Origin: Hydrogenophaga sp.
GTDB taxonomy: Bacteria > Pseudomonadota > Gammaproteobacteria > Burkholderiales > Burkholderiaceae_C
NCBI RefSeq assembly: GCF_019635465.1
Contig: NZ_JAHBZK010000001.1
Span: forward strand, 281,024-345,023
DNA: 64,000 nt
Direction: 5' to 3'
The notes beneath the pieces are model-generated. The model was given only the letters and a program-made list of their open reading frames with translations, was not told the DNA's origin and did no database searches. This document shows positions 8,444 to 19,080 of this stretch, one piece after another. The stretch's first letter is position 1, and every line of letters begins with the position of its first letter. The position numbers and the translations under genes were made by a program.

Positions 8444-9421
8444 ATGGCCATCCCCACCTTTCACAGCGGCGAGCGCAGCCTGCAACAGCGCGTGGGTGTC
8501 GAAGAGCGGCTGGCCGCCATCGGGCCACAGGTGGTGCGCGACCACATGCCCGATCAGCACCGCGAGCTGTTCGGCAAGCTGCCCACCCTGATCGTGGGCA
8601 GCCTGGACGAACGCGGTCAGGCCTGGGCGTCGATGCTGGTCGGCGCGCCGGGGTTTCTGCAGACGCCCGATGCCTGGCACATGCGCGTGCAAGCCAGCGT
8701 GTCCGCCGACGACCCCCTGGCGGGCGCGCTGCGGGTCGGCGCGCCGCTCGGCCTGCTGGGCATCGAGCCACACACGCGCCGACGCAACCGCATGAACGGG
8801 CAGGTGAGCGCCGTCGAAGACCACGGTTTCAGCCTGCGCGTGGTGCAGAGCTTCGGCAATTGCCCAAAGTACATCCAGGCGCGCTCACCAGACTGGGTGG
8901 ACCGCACGCCACTGCCCGCACACACACTGGGCAGCACCCTCGCGGGTGAAGCGCGTGAGCTGTTGGCGCGCGCCGACACGGTGTTCATCGCCAGCGCGGC
9001 ACCGGGCGCCGGCATGGCAGGCACCACGCCCGACCAGGGTGTGGACGTGTCGCACCGGGGTGGTCCACCCGGCTTTTTGCGCCTGCGCGACGACGCAGAG
9101 GGCACCACGATCACCCTGCCGGACTACCGGGGCAACTTCTTCTTCAACACGCTGGGCAATCTGCTGGAGCGGCCCGAGGCGGGCCTGCTGTGTGTGGACC
9201 CGGACAGCGGCGACGTGCTGCAGATCGCTGTCAGCGCGCGGCTCGACTGGGACGCCGACCTGAGCGACTGGCCTGGCGCAGAGCGCTTGATCCACCTGCG
9301 TGTGCGCCAGCACCTGTGGCGCCCTCAGGCGGTGCCGCTGCGCTGGTCGGCGCCCGAGCCGGCGCCGCAGTTCGCCGGCTTCAAAACAGCTGTGCCTGGG
9401 CCGACAGTGCCTGCGGGTTGA
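8444..9421 (+). CDS. pyridoxamine 5'-phosphate oxidase family flavoprotein
   Basis: This 325-residue protein has the split-barrel FMN-binding pattern of the PPOX superfamily (LPTLIVGSLDERGQAWAS at residues 45-62, and a second barrel-like segment ending in FFFNTLGNLLERPEAGLL). Members of this longer subgroup are annotated as PPOX-family proteins next to GST genes. The start is the ATG at 8444, 13 bp after the GST stop. Its last 41 bp overlap the end of the convergent radical SAM gene. Function is unassigned beyond probable flavin-dependent chemistry. Confidence 0.8.
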   Translation: MAIPTFHSGERSLQQRVGVEERLAAIGPQVVRDHMPDQHRELFGKLPTLIVGSLDERGQAWASMLVGAPGFLQTPDAWHMRVQASVSADDPLAGALRVGAPLGLLGIEPHTRRRNRMNGQVSAVEDHGFSLRVVQSFGNCPKYIQARSPDWVDRTPLPAHTLGSTLAGEARELLARADTVFIASAAPGAGMAGTTPDQGVDVSHRGGPPGFLRLRDDAEGTTITLPDYRGNFFFNTLGNLLERPEAGLLCVDPDSGDVLQIAVSARLDWDADLSDWPGAERLIHLRVRQHLWRPQAVPLRWSAPEPAPQFAGFKTAVPGPTVPAG

Positions 9422-10469
9422 AGCGGCTGTTGTCCATGGTGCGTCGGGTGGTTTCGTAGCCCAGGCGGGCGCAGGCCTTGGTGAATCGCTGTCGCAGCAG
9501 GTCGGCCCAGGGGCCGGTGCCTTTCATGCGGGTACCGAAGTCGCTGTCGTAGTCGCGCCCACCGCGCATGTCCTGGATGCGGGCCATCACCCGGCCGGCG
9601 CGGTCCGGGCAATGCTGCATGAGCCACTGCCGGAACATTGGCGCCAGCTCCCAGGGCAGGCGGATCACCTGGTAGAAGGCGCGCGTGGCGCCGGCTTCGC
9701 GCGCGGCCTCGAGCACCTGCTCCATGTCTTCATTCAGAAATGGGATCTGCGGCGACACACTCACGCCCACGGGCACACCCGCCTCGGCCAGCGCGCGGAT
9801 GGTGCGCAGGCGCCGGTGGGGTGCCGCCGCCCGGGGTTCGAGCACGCGCGCCAGCCTGGCGTCCAGCGTGGTGACCGTGACGTACACCGCCGCCAGCCCT
9901 TGGGCGCCCATGGGCGCCAGCAGATCGATGTCGCGCTCCACACCACTGCCTTTGGTGACGATGGCCAGCGGGTGCTGGGCGCGGGCCAGCACCGCGATGC
10001 AGTCGCGCGTGAGTTTGAGCTCGCGCTCGATGGGTTGGTAGGCGTCGGTCACGGTGCCGATGGCGATGTGCTCGGGCACATAGCCCGGGCGCTGCAGCTC
10101 GCGGGCCAGCACCTCCGCCAGACCACGTTTGGCCACCAGGCGGGTCTCGAAATCGAGCCCGGGTGAGAGGTTGAGGTAGCTGTGGCTGGGCCGCGCATAG
10201 CAGTAAACGCAGCCGTGCTCGCACCCTCGGTACGGGTTGAGCCCGTGCAGAAAGCCGATGTCGGGTGAGGCGTTGGTGGTGATGGCGCTTCTGGGGTCTT
10301 CCCAGCTGACTGTGGTGGCCGGCGCCGGGTGTTCGTCGGCCTGCCCCGCGTCGAGCGTGCCCCAGCCGTCATCGAAGGCCTTGCGCTCGGTCGACTCGAA
10401 GCGATGGGGCTGGCGAAAGGAAACGCCGCGCCCCTTGAGGGCCGCGACGGGAATGAGGGTGTCGGTCAT
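9381..10469 (-). CDS. PA0069-family radical SAM protein (spore photoproduct lyase-like)
   Basis: A 362-residue radical SAM enzyme. The CxxxCxxC iron-sulfur motif is CEHGCVYC (Cys83, Cys87, Cys90), preceded by NPYRGCEHG, the signature of the PA0069/SPL-like family. These proteins resemble spore photoproduct lyase and are suspected to act in DNA repair, though no reaction is established. The 16-bp LexA box 16 bp upstream of the ATG supports DNA-damage induction. The gene is monocistronic, facing the PPOX gene with a 41-bp convergent overlap. Confidence 0.9.
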   Translation of the reverse strand: MTDTLIPVAALKGRGVSFRQPHRFESTERKAFDDGWGTLDAGQADEHPAPATTVSWEDPRSAITTNASPDIGFLHGLNPYRGCEHGCVYCYARPSHSYLNLSPGLDFETRLVAKRGLAEVLARELQRPGYVPEHIAIGTVTDAYQPIERELKLTRDCIAVLARAQHPLAIVTKGSGVERDIDLLAPMGAQGLAAVYVTVTTLDARLARVLEPRAAAPHRRLRTIRALAEAGVPVGVSVSPQIPFLNEDMEQVLEAAREAGATRAFYQVIRLPWELAPMFRQWLMQHCPDRAGRVMARIQDMRGGRDYDSDFGTRMKGTGPWADLLRQRFTKACARLGYETTRRTMDNSRFNPQALSAQAQLF

Positions 10470-10484
10470 GTGAGGCGCCGATTA

Positions 10485-10500
10485 CTGTATGGATGTACAG
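10485..10500 (-). promoter_or_regulatory. LexA (SOS) box
   Basis: CTGT-ATGGATGT-ACAG matches the CTGT-N8-ACAG LexA consensus exactly, and flanking TA/CA bases extend the similarity to the E. coli type. It sits 16 bp upstream of the radical SAM start codon, where it would overlap the promoter. The closest gene on the other side ends convergently at 10562, so only the radical SAM gene can be its target. Confidence 0.8.
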
Positions 10501-10561
10501 CATAGCGGCAGCCATCCTCGGCGGCGACCCCGCCCGTCGCCCTCCCCCCAAAGGCGGGCGC

Positions 10562-11860
10562 TCAGACGATCAGCAGCGCCCGGAAGTCGTTGACGTTGGT
10601 GTGCGTGGGCCCGGTTACCACCAGATCGCCAATGGCCGAGAAGTAGCCATAGGCGTCGTTGCGCTCAAGGTGATCGCCCGCCTTCAGGCCCAGCGCAGCG
10701 GCGCGCGCCAGTGTGTCGGGTGTGACCACGGCGCCGGCGTTGTCTTCCACGCCATCGATGCCGTCGGTGTCGGCCGCCAGCGCCCACACCCGCGGCTGGC
10801 CGCCTAGCGCCTGTGCCAGGCCCAGGCAGAACTCGCCCGCACGACCACCGCGGCCCCTGGGTGCGTCCTCGGGCCGGGGTTTGACGGTCACGGTGGTCTC
10901 GCCGCCACTGAGCAACACGCAGGGCGCAATGAAGGTGCTGCGCCCCAGGGCCACCGATCGCGCCAACGCCGCGTGGACCTTGCCCACCTCGCGCGATTCG
11001 CCCTCGATCTCGTCGCTGAGGATGTGCGCCGTGAGGCCCAGCGTGCGGGCCGCTTCGGCGGCCGCCTCCAGGCTTTGCTGCGGCGTGGCGATGAGGTGGG
11101 TCTGGTGACCCGCCAGACGCGCATCGCCGGGTTTGGGGGTTTCAAGTTCGCCACGCTCGAGCGACGCGCGCACCGAGGCAGGCACGGCAATGCGGTAGCG
11201 GTCCAGGATGGCCAGCGCATCGGCACAGCTGCTGACGTCGGCCACGGTGGGGCCACTGGCGATCACGCTCACGTCGTCGCCAGGCACGTCGCTGATGGTG
11301 AGTGTGACCACCTGGGCCGGCGCGCAGGCCGCGGCCAGGCGACCGCCCTTGATGCGCGAGAGGTGCTTGCGCACGGTGTTCATCTCGCCGATGTGTGCGC
11401 CACTGAGCAACAGCTCGCGGTTGATGCGCTGCTTGTCTTCGAGCGTGAGGCCCTCGGCCGGCAAGGTCAGCAATGCAGACCCGCCGCCCGAGATCAGGCA
11501 CAGCACGAGATCGTCCGCGCCCAAACCTTGCACGAGCCCGAGGATGCGCTGTGCTGCGGCCAGCCCCGCCGCATCGGGCACCGGGTGCGCGGCCTCCACC
11601 ACCTCGATGCGCTCGGGCAGGCCCGCAGCCCGAGGCGGCGTGTGGTGATAGCGCGTCACCACCAGGCCCGACAAAGGCGCGTCAGCGGGCCACAGGGCTT
11701 CGACGGCCTGCGCCATCGCGCCACCCGCTTTGCCGGCACCAATGACCACGGTGCGCCCCTTGGGTGGCGGTGGCAGAAACGTCGCCGTGTTGTGCAACGG
11801 CAGGGCGCGGCGCACCGCAGCGTCGTACAGGTGGCGCAGCAGCGCGCGCGGATCGTTCAT
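10562..11860 (-). CDS. glycerate 2-kinase, MOFRL family (TtuD/GckA-like)
   Basis: A 432-residue protein with the MOFRL-family landmarks: VIGAGKAGGAMAQA near the N-terminus, SGGGSALL in the middle and the C-terminal DTDGIDGVEDNAGA segment. Such enzymes phosphorylate D-glycerate to 2-phosphoglycerate; older annotation calls them hydroxypyruvate reductase. The ATG at 11860 directly follows an in-frame GTG and overlaps the stop of the hydroxypyruvate isomerase gene (TGATG), which gives translational coupling. Together the pair fits the glyoxylate/tartronate-semialdehyde/glycerate pathway. Confidence 0.9.
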   Translation of the reverse strand: MNDPRALLRHLYDAAVRRALPLHNTATFLPPPPKGRTVVIGAGKAGGAMAQAVEALWPADAPLSGLVVTRYHHTPPRAAGLPERIEVVEAAHPVPDAAGLAAAQRILGLVQGLGADDLVLCLISGGGSALLTLPAEGLTLEDKQRINRELLLSGAHIGEMNTVRKHLSRIKGGRLAAACAPAQVVTLTISDVPGDDVSVIASGPTVADVSSCADALAILDRYRIAVPASVRASLERGELETPKPGDARLAGHQTHLIATPQQSLEAAAEAARTLGLTAHILSDEIEGESREVGKVHAALARSVALGRSTFIAPCVLLSGGETTVTVKPRPEDAPRGRGGRAGEFCLGLAQALGGQPRVWALAADTDGIDGVEDNAGAVVTPDTLARAAALGLKAGDHLERNDAYGYFSAIGDLVVTGPTHTNVNDFRALLIV

Positions 11861-12672
11861 CACAGGCGGCCCCCGTCCGGGCGGCGCCCGTGCGCGCCCA
11901 GCCAGCGCAGCCCGGTCTCGGTGCCGCGGGGGCCTTTGTCGAAGGGGAAGTATTCCAGGCCCACCCAGCCGCCGTAACCGCTCGATTCAATGGCGTCGAA
12001 CACCACCCGCCAGTTCACCTCGCCCGTGCCCGGTTCGCCCCGACCGGGGTTATCGGCGATCTGGATATGCCCGATGCGCGGCAGCAGCGCGCGCAAGGTA
12101 CCGATGAGCTCGCCCTGGGTGCGCTGCGCGTGGTACAGGTCGTACTGCAATTTGAGGTGCGAGGCACCCACTGCGCTGAAAAGCACCAGCGCCTCGTTGA
12201 TGGAGGCAATGCTGTAGCCCGGCACGTCGCGCGCATTGAGCGGCTCGAGCATCAGCACCAGGTCTTCGCGCGCGGTGCGCTCGGCCGCGTGGCGCAGGTT
12301 GGCCACCAGCGTGGCGTGCGCCTGCTCGCGCGGGATGCCGCTTGGCCATAAGCCGGTCATGGCGTGCAGCCGTGGCACGCCCAGCGCCTTGGCGTAGGTG
12401 ATGGCTTGTTCAAGCCCGGCGCGGAAATCGTCAGTACGGCGCGGGTCGCAGGCAGTGCCGCGATCACCGGCCGCCCAGTCGCCCGGTGGCAGGTTGTGCA
12501 ACTGCAGCGTGAGCTGGTTGTCCTGCAAGGCGCGCGCGATGTCGTCGGGCGACTCGGCGTAGGGGAACTGCAGTTCAACCGCCTTGAAGCCGGCCTCGCG
12601 CGCCGCGGCAAAGCGCTGCAACAAGGGGCGATCGGTGAACAGGGTGCTGAGGTTGGCACAGAATCGGAGCAT
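11860..12672 (-). CDS. hyi: hydroxypyruvate isomerase
   Basis: A 270-residue TIM-barrel isomerase. The N-terminus MLRFCANLSTLF, the FPY segment, the LHNLPPGDW stretch and the EPLNARDVPGY segment around the metal-binding glutamate match the Hyi/Otn family, which interconverts hydroxypyruvate and tartronate semialdehyde. The ATG at 12672 is preferred because it matches the family N-terminus; a GTG at 12687 adds five residues. It is the first gene of a two-gene operon with glycerate kinase and is divergent from the amidohydrolase gene, with only 34 bp between them. Confidence 0.9.
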   Translation of the reverse strand: MLRFCANLSTLFTDRPLLQRFAAAREAGFKAVELQFPYAESPDDIARALQDNQLTLQLHNLPPGDWAAGDRGTACDPRRTDDFRAGLEQAITYAKALGVPRLHAMTGLWPSGIPREQAHATLVANLRHAAERTAREDLVLMLEPLNARDVPGYSIASINEALVLFSAVGASHLKLQYDLYHAQRTQGELIGTLRALLPRIGHIQIADNPGRGEPGTGEVNWRVVFDAIESSGYGGWVGLEYFPFDKGPRGTETGLRWLGAHGRRPDGGRL

Positions 12673-12706
12673 CCCGGCATTGTCCACGCCCCGACCTCAC
12701 TTTCGC

Positions 12707-14149
12707 ATGGCCACCCTGCTGATCCACCGCGCCCGCTGCATCGCCACCTTCGACCACGACGACCCCACCCGGTGCACCGAGTGGACCGACGCCAGCCTGT
12801 TCGCGCGCGACGGCGTGATCGAATGGCTGGGACCATCGGCGCAGTTGCCGCCCGGGCTGCAGGCGGCCGACGAGGTCATTCACGCGCAACACCTGCTGGT
12901 GGTGCCCGGCCTGGTGAACACCCACCACCACATGTTCCAGAGCCTCACGCGCGCCATTCCCGGTGTGCAGGACGCGGAGCTCTTCACCTGGCTGCGTGGC
13001 CTCTACCCGATCTGGCAGCGCCTGACCCCCGACATGATTCGCGTGTCCACCCAGCTGGCCATGGCCGAGTTGCTGCTGTCGGGCTGCACCACCTCAAGCG
13101 ACCACCTCTACCTGTTTCCCAATGGCGCGCGCCTGGACGACAGCATCGAGGCCGCGCAAACCATGGGCATGCGCTTTGTGGCCACGCGCGGCAGCATGAG
13201 CGTGGGCGAGAGCCAGGGCGGCCTGCCACCCGATGCGCTGGTCGAGAACGAGGCGCACATCCTCAAAGACAGCCAGCGCCTCATCGAGACCTGGCATGGC
13301 CCGGCGCACGGCGCCATGCTGCAGATCGCGCTGGCCCCGTGTTCGCCCTTTTCGGTCAGCCCCGAGCTGATGCGCGAGAGCGCGGCGCTGGCGCGCTCGT
13401 TCAAGGGCCAGAGCGTGCGGCTGCACACGCACCTGGCCGAAAACGACCACGACCTGGCCTACAGCCGCGAGAAGTTCCAGCGCACGCCCACGCAATACGC
13501 GCAAGACCTGGGCTGGCTCGGCGACGACGTCTGGCACGCCCACTGCGTGAAGCTCGACGACGAGGGCATCTCGCTCTTCGCAGCCACCCGCACCGGCGTG
13601 GCGCATTGCCCCTGCAGCAACATGCGCCTGGCCTCGGGCATTGCGCCGGTGCGCCGCATGCGCAACGCCGGTGTGCCGGTGGGCCTGGGGGTGGACGGCA
13701 GCGCCAGCAACGACGCCGCACACCTGGTGAACGAAGCCCGTCAGGCCCTGCTGCTGGCGCGCGTGGGCCGCGCCATGCAGCCTCCCGAGCAGCGCGGGGG
13801 CAAGACCTTCTTCGGCTGCGACCTCGGGCCTGCCGAGATGACCGCGCGCGACGCGCTGTGGCTGGCCACGCGCGGCGGCGCGCAGGTGCTGGGTCGGCGC
13901 GACATCGGCGCGCTCGAAGTCGGCCGCTGTGCCGATCTGGCGCTGTTCGACCTCGACTCCCTCGCCATGGCCGGCGGCGCCGTGCACGACCCGCTGGCCG
14001 CGCTGCTGCTGTGTGCCAGCCCGAGCGCACAGCACGTGGTGGTGCACGGCCGGGTGCTGGTGCGCGACGGACAGCTCACCATGCTCGACAGCACGCAGTT
14101 GGTGGCGCAGCACAACGCCAGCGCACGCGCCCTGATGGCGGGCGCTTGA
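12707..14149 (+). CDS. 8-oxoguanine deaminase-like amidohydrolase
   Basis: A 480-residue metal-dependent hydrolase of the cytosine-deaminase-like branch of the amidohydrolase superfamily. Metal ligands are visible as NTHHHMFQ (HxH) near residue 70, HTHLAEN in the middle, AHCVKL and GVDGSASND with the final aspartate. Its sequence pattern matches 8-oxoguanine deaminase (hydroxydechloroatrazine ethylaminohydrolase annotation is also common). It would convert 8-oxoguanine to urate, feeding purine salvage or catabolism. The start at 12707 matches the family N-terminus MATLLIHRA; the frame is open further upstream but runs antisense through hyi. Confidence 0.85.
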   Translation: MATLLIHRARCIATFDHDDPTRCTEWTDASLFARDGVIEWLGPSAQLPPGLQAADEVIHAQHLLVVPGLVNTHHHMFQSLTRAIPGVQDAELFTWLRGLYPIWQRLTPDMIRVSTQLAMAELLLSGCTTSSDHLYLFPNGARLDDSIEAAQTMGMRFVATRGSMSVGESQGGLPPDALVENEAHILKDSQRLIETWHGPAHGAMLQIALAPCSPFSVSPELMRESAALARSFKGQSVRLHTHLAENDHDLAYSREKFQRTPTQYAQDLGWLGDDVWHAHCVKLDDEGISLFAATRTGVAHCPCSNMRLASGIAPVRRMRNAGVPVGLGVDGSASNDAAHLVNEARQALLLARVGRAMQPPEQRGGKTFFGCDLGPAEMTARDALWLATRGGAQVLGRRDIGALEVGRCADLALFDLDSLAMAGGAVHDPLAALLLCASPSAQHVVVHGRVLVRDGQLTMLDSTQLVAQHNASARALMAGA

Positions 14150-14219
14150 GCAACGGTGGCCGAGCGTCGAACCCGCAAGGGGCGAAGTCCGAGGGCATAC
14201 GGGCGCCGCGAGTGCTCGC

Positions 14220-14912
14220 TCAGGCGAGCACGCTCAACAGCCAGCGGTTGATGTCGGCCACTTCCTCGGGGCTGACGCTGTGCCCCATGGAATAGTCGTG
14301 CCACTCGACCGGATGACCCAGCGCCAGCAAGGCGTCGCGCGCGGCCTCACCGCGCGCCGGCACCACGATGTCGTCTTCTCGCCCATGCCCCATGAACACC
14401 GGCAAGCCGTAGCTGGCTTCGCTGCGCTCGGCCGGCATCGTATCGGCCAGTGGCAGGTAACCCGACAGCGCCACCAGCCCCGCCAGACGCACTGGTGAGC
14501 GCAGGCCGGTGAGCAGGGTCATCGCACAGCCCTGCGAGAAACCCATCAGCACGATGCGTTCTGCTGACACCCCGCGCGCCACCTCGCGCGCAATCAGTGC
14601 CTGCACCTGCTGCTGCGACGCGCGCAGGCCGGCTTCGTCTTCGACGCGCGGCAACGCCGGGTCGGCGCTCGGCGGGAAGATGTCGTACCAGGCGCGCATC
14701 GCATAGCCACCATTGATGGTGACCGGGCGCACGGGCGCACTGGGAAATACGAAGCGCAACGGGCCGATCGCCGACAGGTCGAGCATCTGTGCCACCGGCA
14801 CGAAGTCGTTGCCATCGGCCCCCAGGCCGTGCAACACGATGACGCTGGCCACGGGCACCGCATCGGGTCCGCCACTCACGCCTTCCAACAACTCAAGTTC
14901 GGTGTCCTGCAT
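14220..14912 (-). CDS. alpha/beta hydrolase (carboxylesterase/phospholipase family)
   Basis: A 230-residue serine hydrolase with nucleophile elbow GFSQG, an oxyanion region VLHGLGADGNDF, the acid-containing GREDDIV stretch and the terminal histidine in YSMGHSV. These are the features of the small carboxylesterase/acyl-protein thioesterase family (YpfH/EstB-like). The ATG at 14912 gives the expected N-terminus; the frame reaches to 14954 but the additional residues look non-coding. It is divergent from the FAH-family gene. Its last codons lie in an 8-bp stem-loop (14212-14231) with no U-run, which could still attenuate the convergent transcription. Confidence 0.88.
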   Translation of the reverse strand: MQDTELELLEGVSGGPDAVPVASVIVLHGLGADGNDFVPVAQMLDLSAIGPLRFVFPSAPVRPVTINGGYAMRAWYDIFPPSADPALPRVEDEAGLRASQQQVQALIAREVARGVSAERIVLMGFSQGCAMTLLTGLRSPVRLAGLVALSGYLPLADTMPAERSEASYGLPVFMGHGREDDIVVPARGEAARDALLALGHPVEWHDYSMGHSVSPEEVADINRWLLSVLA

Positions 14913-14952
14913 GGGCTGGCAGCATACGCGCGCCTCGACCACAATGCGCCGC

Positions 14953-15750
14953 ATGACCCCTGACCAACTGCTGCAACACGCCGACCAGGGACTGCCCTGG
15001 ACCGAACGCCAGAGCGACCTGGCCGACTACAGCCTGGACGCCGCCTACCGCGACGCGCTCACGGTGCGCTCACTGCGCATCGCGCGCGGCGAGCGCCCGG
15101 TGGGCTTCAAGGTCGGCTTCACCAACCGCGGCATCTGGCCGGTGTACCAGGTGTACGCGCCCATCTGGGGCACCGTCTGGGCGCACAGCGTCGCCTTCTG
15201 CGATGGCGAAGGCACGCTCGACCTGCGCAACACCTGCGAGCCGCGCATCGAACCCGAGGCGGTGTTCGGCTTTCGCGCCTCGCCTCCCAACGATCCGACC
15301 ATGGCGGATCTGTTTGACGCGCTGGAATGGGTGGCCCCGGGTTTCGAGATCGTGCAATCGCACCTGCCCGGCTGGAAGTTCGCCGCGCCCGACACGGTGG
15401 CCGACGGCGGGCTGCATGCGCGGCTGCTGGTGGGCGCGCGCCGGTCGGTGCGCGAAATCGCCGACAGCGCGGTCAACCTCGACGCCCAGTTGGCCGGCGC
15501 GGGCGTGGTGCTGGCGCGCGACGGCGCCGCGGTGGAGCAGGGTCGGGGCCTCAACGTGCTCGATGGCCCCATGCAGGCGCTGTGGCACTTCGTGAAGGAG
15601 CTGCAGCGCTGCCCCGGCGCGCCCAGCCTGCAACCCGGCGATCTGGTCACCACCGGCACCTGGACCGATGCCTGGCCAGTGACGCCTGGCCAGACCTGGC
15701 ACGCGGCCTTCGATGCGCCGCTGACGCCGCTCACCCTGCGGCTGGAGTGA
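14953..15750 (+). CDS. 2-keto-4-pentenoate hydratase/FAH-family protein
   Basis: A 265-residue protein resembling 2-keto-4-pentenoate hydratase (MhpD-like): VGFKVGFTN near residue 55, EPEAVFGF with acidic metal ligands near residue 100, and LVTTGTWTDAWPV near the C-terminus. Hydratases of this type add water to 2-hydroxypentadienoate in aromatic meta-cleavage, but no other pathway gene is adjacent, so the substrate is open. Either ATG at 14944 or 14953 could serve; CACAAT lies 7 bp upstream of the latter and would yield an almost leaderless transcript. Confidence 0.78.
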   Translation: MTPDQLLQHADQGLPWTERQSDLADYSLDAAYRDALTVRSLRIARGERPVGFKVGFTNRGIWPVYQVYAPIWGTVWAHSVAFCDGEGTLDLRNTCEPRIEPEAVFGFRASPPNDPTMADLFDALEWVAPGFEIVQSHLPGWKFAAPDTVADGGLHARLLVGARRSVREIADSAVNLDAQLAGAGVVLARDGAAVEQGRGLNVLDGPMQALWHFVKELQRCPGAPSLQPGDLVTTGTWTDAWPVTPGQTWHAAFDAPLTPLTLRLE

Positions 15751-15846
15751 GCTCTCCAATCGCGCCGCAGCACGGGGAAAACCCACGGTGGTCATTGCGC
15801 CGGATTCGGTAGCCTCGGCAGGTTCGAAGCCCAGGAGACCCGCTCA

Positions 15847-17538
<1,692 letters not shown>

Positions 17539-17559
17539 CGCTGCCGCTACCATCGCGGC

Positions 17560-18537
17560 ATGCACATACTGCTTACCGGCGCCGCCGGCTTCATCGGCAT
17601 GCACACCGCGCAGCGATTGCTGGCGCGCGGTGACACCGTCACCGGCATCGACAACCTCAACACCTACTACGACCCGGCCCTCAAGCAGGCGCGGCTTGAC
17701 GCCCTGCAAGGCGCGCCGGGTTTTCGCTTCGAGCGGCTCGATGTGGCCGACCGCAGCGGCATGGAGGCGTTGTTCTCGCGCCAGCCTTTCGACGCGGTGG
17801 TGCACCTGGCGGCGCAAGCGGGCGTGCGCTACTCCATCACCCATCCGCACGCCTACCTCGAGAGCAACCTCACCGGCTTTGGCCATGTGCTCGAAGGCTG
17901 CCGTGCCCAGGGCGTGAAGCACCTGGTCTACGCGTCAAGCTCCAGCGTGTACGGGGGCAACACCAAAATGCCGTTCGAGGAGAGCGACCCGGTCGATCAC
18001 CCGGTGAGCCTGTACGCCGCCACCAAGAAGGCCAATGAGCTGATGGCGCACACCTACAGCCACCTCTACCGGCTGCCCGCCACGGGTTTGCGCTTCTTCA
18101 CCGTGTACGGCCCGTGGGGCCGGCCCGACATGGCGTATTTCTCGTTCACCAAGGCGGTGCTCGAAGGCCGCACCATCGACGTCTTCAACCACGGCGACAT
18201 GAAGCGCGACTTCACCTACATCGACGACATCGTCGAAGGCGTGGTGCGCGTGCTCGACAAACCCGCCACACCCTCTACGCCAGAGGGCGCACCCCATCGG
18301 GTGTTCAACATCGGCAACCACGACCCGGTCCAGCTGATGGATTTCATCGCTTGCATCGAAAAAGCCACCGGCCGCGAAGCGACCAAACGCCTGCTGCCCA
18401 TGCAACCCGGCGACGTACCTGCCACCTACGCCAGCACCCGCGCGTTGCACGACTGGGTGGGCTTTGCGCCCGCCACGCCCCTGGCCGAGGGCATTGACCG
18501 TTTTGTGGCCTGGTACCGCGCCTACTACGGCGTCTGA
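17560..18537 (+). CDS. UDP-glucuronate 4-epimerase-like NAD-dependent epimerase
   Basis: A 325-residue extended SDR. It has the NAD-binding GAAGFIGMH, catalytic SSSSVYG and YAATKK (YxxxK), and the NLNTYYDPALKQARL segment that is characteristic of UDP-glucuronate 4-epimerases (CapI/WbpP type) rather than GalE. It would make UDP-galacturonate for LPS or capsule. It begins 21 bp after the acyl-CoA synthetase gene, with TACCAT 6 nt before its ATG, and its last 13 bp overlap the convergent phosphatase gene. Confidence 0.88.
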   Translation: MHILLTGAAGFIGMHTAQRLLARGDTVTGIDNLNTYYDPALKQARLDALQGAPGFRFERLDVADRSGMEALFSRQPFDAVVHLAAQAGVRYSITHPHAYLESNLTGFGHVLEGCRAQGVKHLVYASSSSVYGGNTKMPFEESDPVDHPVSLYAATKKANELMAHTYSHLYRLPATGLRFFTVYGPWGRPDMAYFSFTKAVLEGRTIDVFNHGDMKRDFTYIDDIVEGVVRVLDKPATPSTPEGAPHRVFNIGNHDPVQLMDFIACIEKATGREATKRLLPMQPGDVPATYASTRALHDWVGFAPATPLAEGIDRFVAWYRAYYGV

Positions 18538-19007
18538 GGCGCAGCACCCAGCAAGCGGTCGAGCACCGGGCCGCTGGCTTGCTCGCACAGGCCCAGCACC
18601 AGTTCGAACCCCTCGATCGGCCCGTAGTAAGGGTCCGGCACTTCGCGTTCACCCAGGCCTGCGTACTGCAGGTACAGGTGCACCTTGCCAACATGCGCGG
18701 GCGGGCAGCGACGCTGCAGATGGCGCAGGTTGCTCTTGTCCATGGCCAGGATCAGATCGAAGCGCTCGAAATCCGCATCGGTGATGCCGCGCGCTCGCTC
18801 TGCCGCAATGGCGCCGTACCCACGCGCCTGGGCCAGGCGTTGTGCGCGCCGGTCAGCGGCTTCACCTTCGTGACCGTCGTACACGCCGGCGGAATCCACC
18901 GACACATCGGCCTGGCGCCCGCGCCGCGCCACTTCCGACTGCAACACCGCGCTCGCCATTGGCGAGCGGCAGATGTTGCCCATGCAAACCATCAGTACCT
19001 GAACCAT
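18525..19007 (-). CDS. low-molecular-weight protein tyrosine phosphatase
   Basis: A 160-residue LMW-PTP. The active-site loop VCMGNICRSPMA gives the CX5R(S) motif near the N-terminus, and the general acid sits in DPYYG. Bacterial LMW-PTPs dephosphorylate tyrosine kinases of exopolysaccharide export or other targets. The ATG at 19007 gives the canonical N-terminus MVQVLMVCMGN; the longer open frame upstream crosses the H-NS terminator. Proximity to the epimerase is suggestive of a glycan link, but no cognate kinase gene is in view. Confidence 0.93.
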   Translation of the reverse strand: MVQVLMVCMGNICRSPMASAVLQSEVARRGRQADVSVDSAGVYDGHEGEAADRRAQRLAQARGYGAIAAERARGITDADFERFDLILAMDKSNLRHLQRRCPPAHVGKVHLYLQYAGLGEREVPDPYYGPIEGFELVLGLCEQASGPVLDRLLGAAPQTP

Positions 19008-19036
19008 GCGGCGAGCATAACGGCGGGCAACAGGCA

Positions 19037-19061
19037 CAAAAAAGCCCGCACGCGGCGGGCT
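19037..19061 (-). terminator. rho-independent terminator of the hns-like gene
   Basis: On the reverse strand the sequence forms a perfect 7-bp stem AGCCCGC/GCGGGCT with a 5-nt loop followed by six T residues. It lies 20 bp beyond the stop codon of the H-NS-like gene and before the LMW phosphatase start. Confidence 0.85.
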
Positions 19062-19080
19062 CGGATGAAGGCGGTGAACC

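Noticed and set aside
6739-8457. LysR reading frame extended to 572 codons
   Set aside because: The upstream 264 codons are antisense to the GST gene and lack similarity to anything; the LysR helix-turn-helix begins at Met7665.
9381-9421. Overlap between the PPOX and radical SAM genes as a possible annotation error
   Set aside because: Both C-termini fit their families and convergent overlaps of this size occur; it needs no special explanation.
14212-14231. Stem-loop at the end of the esterase gene as a terminator
   Set aside because: An 8-bp perfect stem exists but it falls in the last codons of the esterase and has no T-run on either side.
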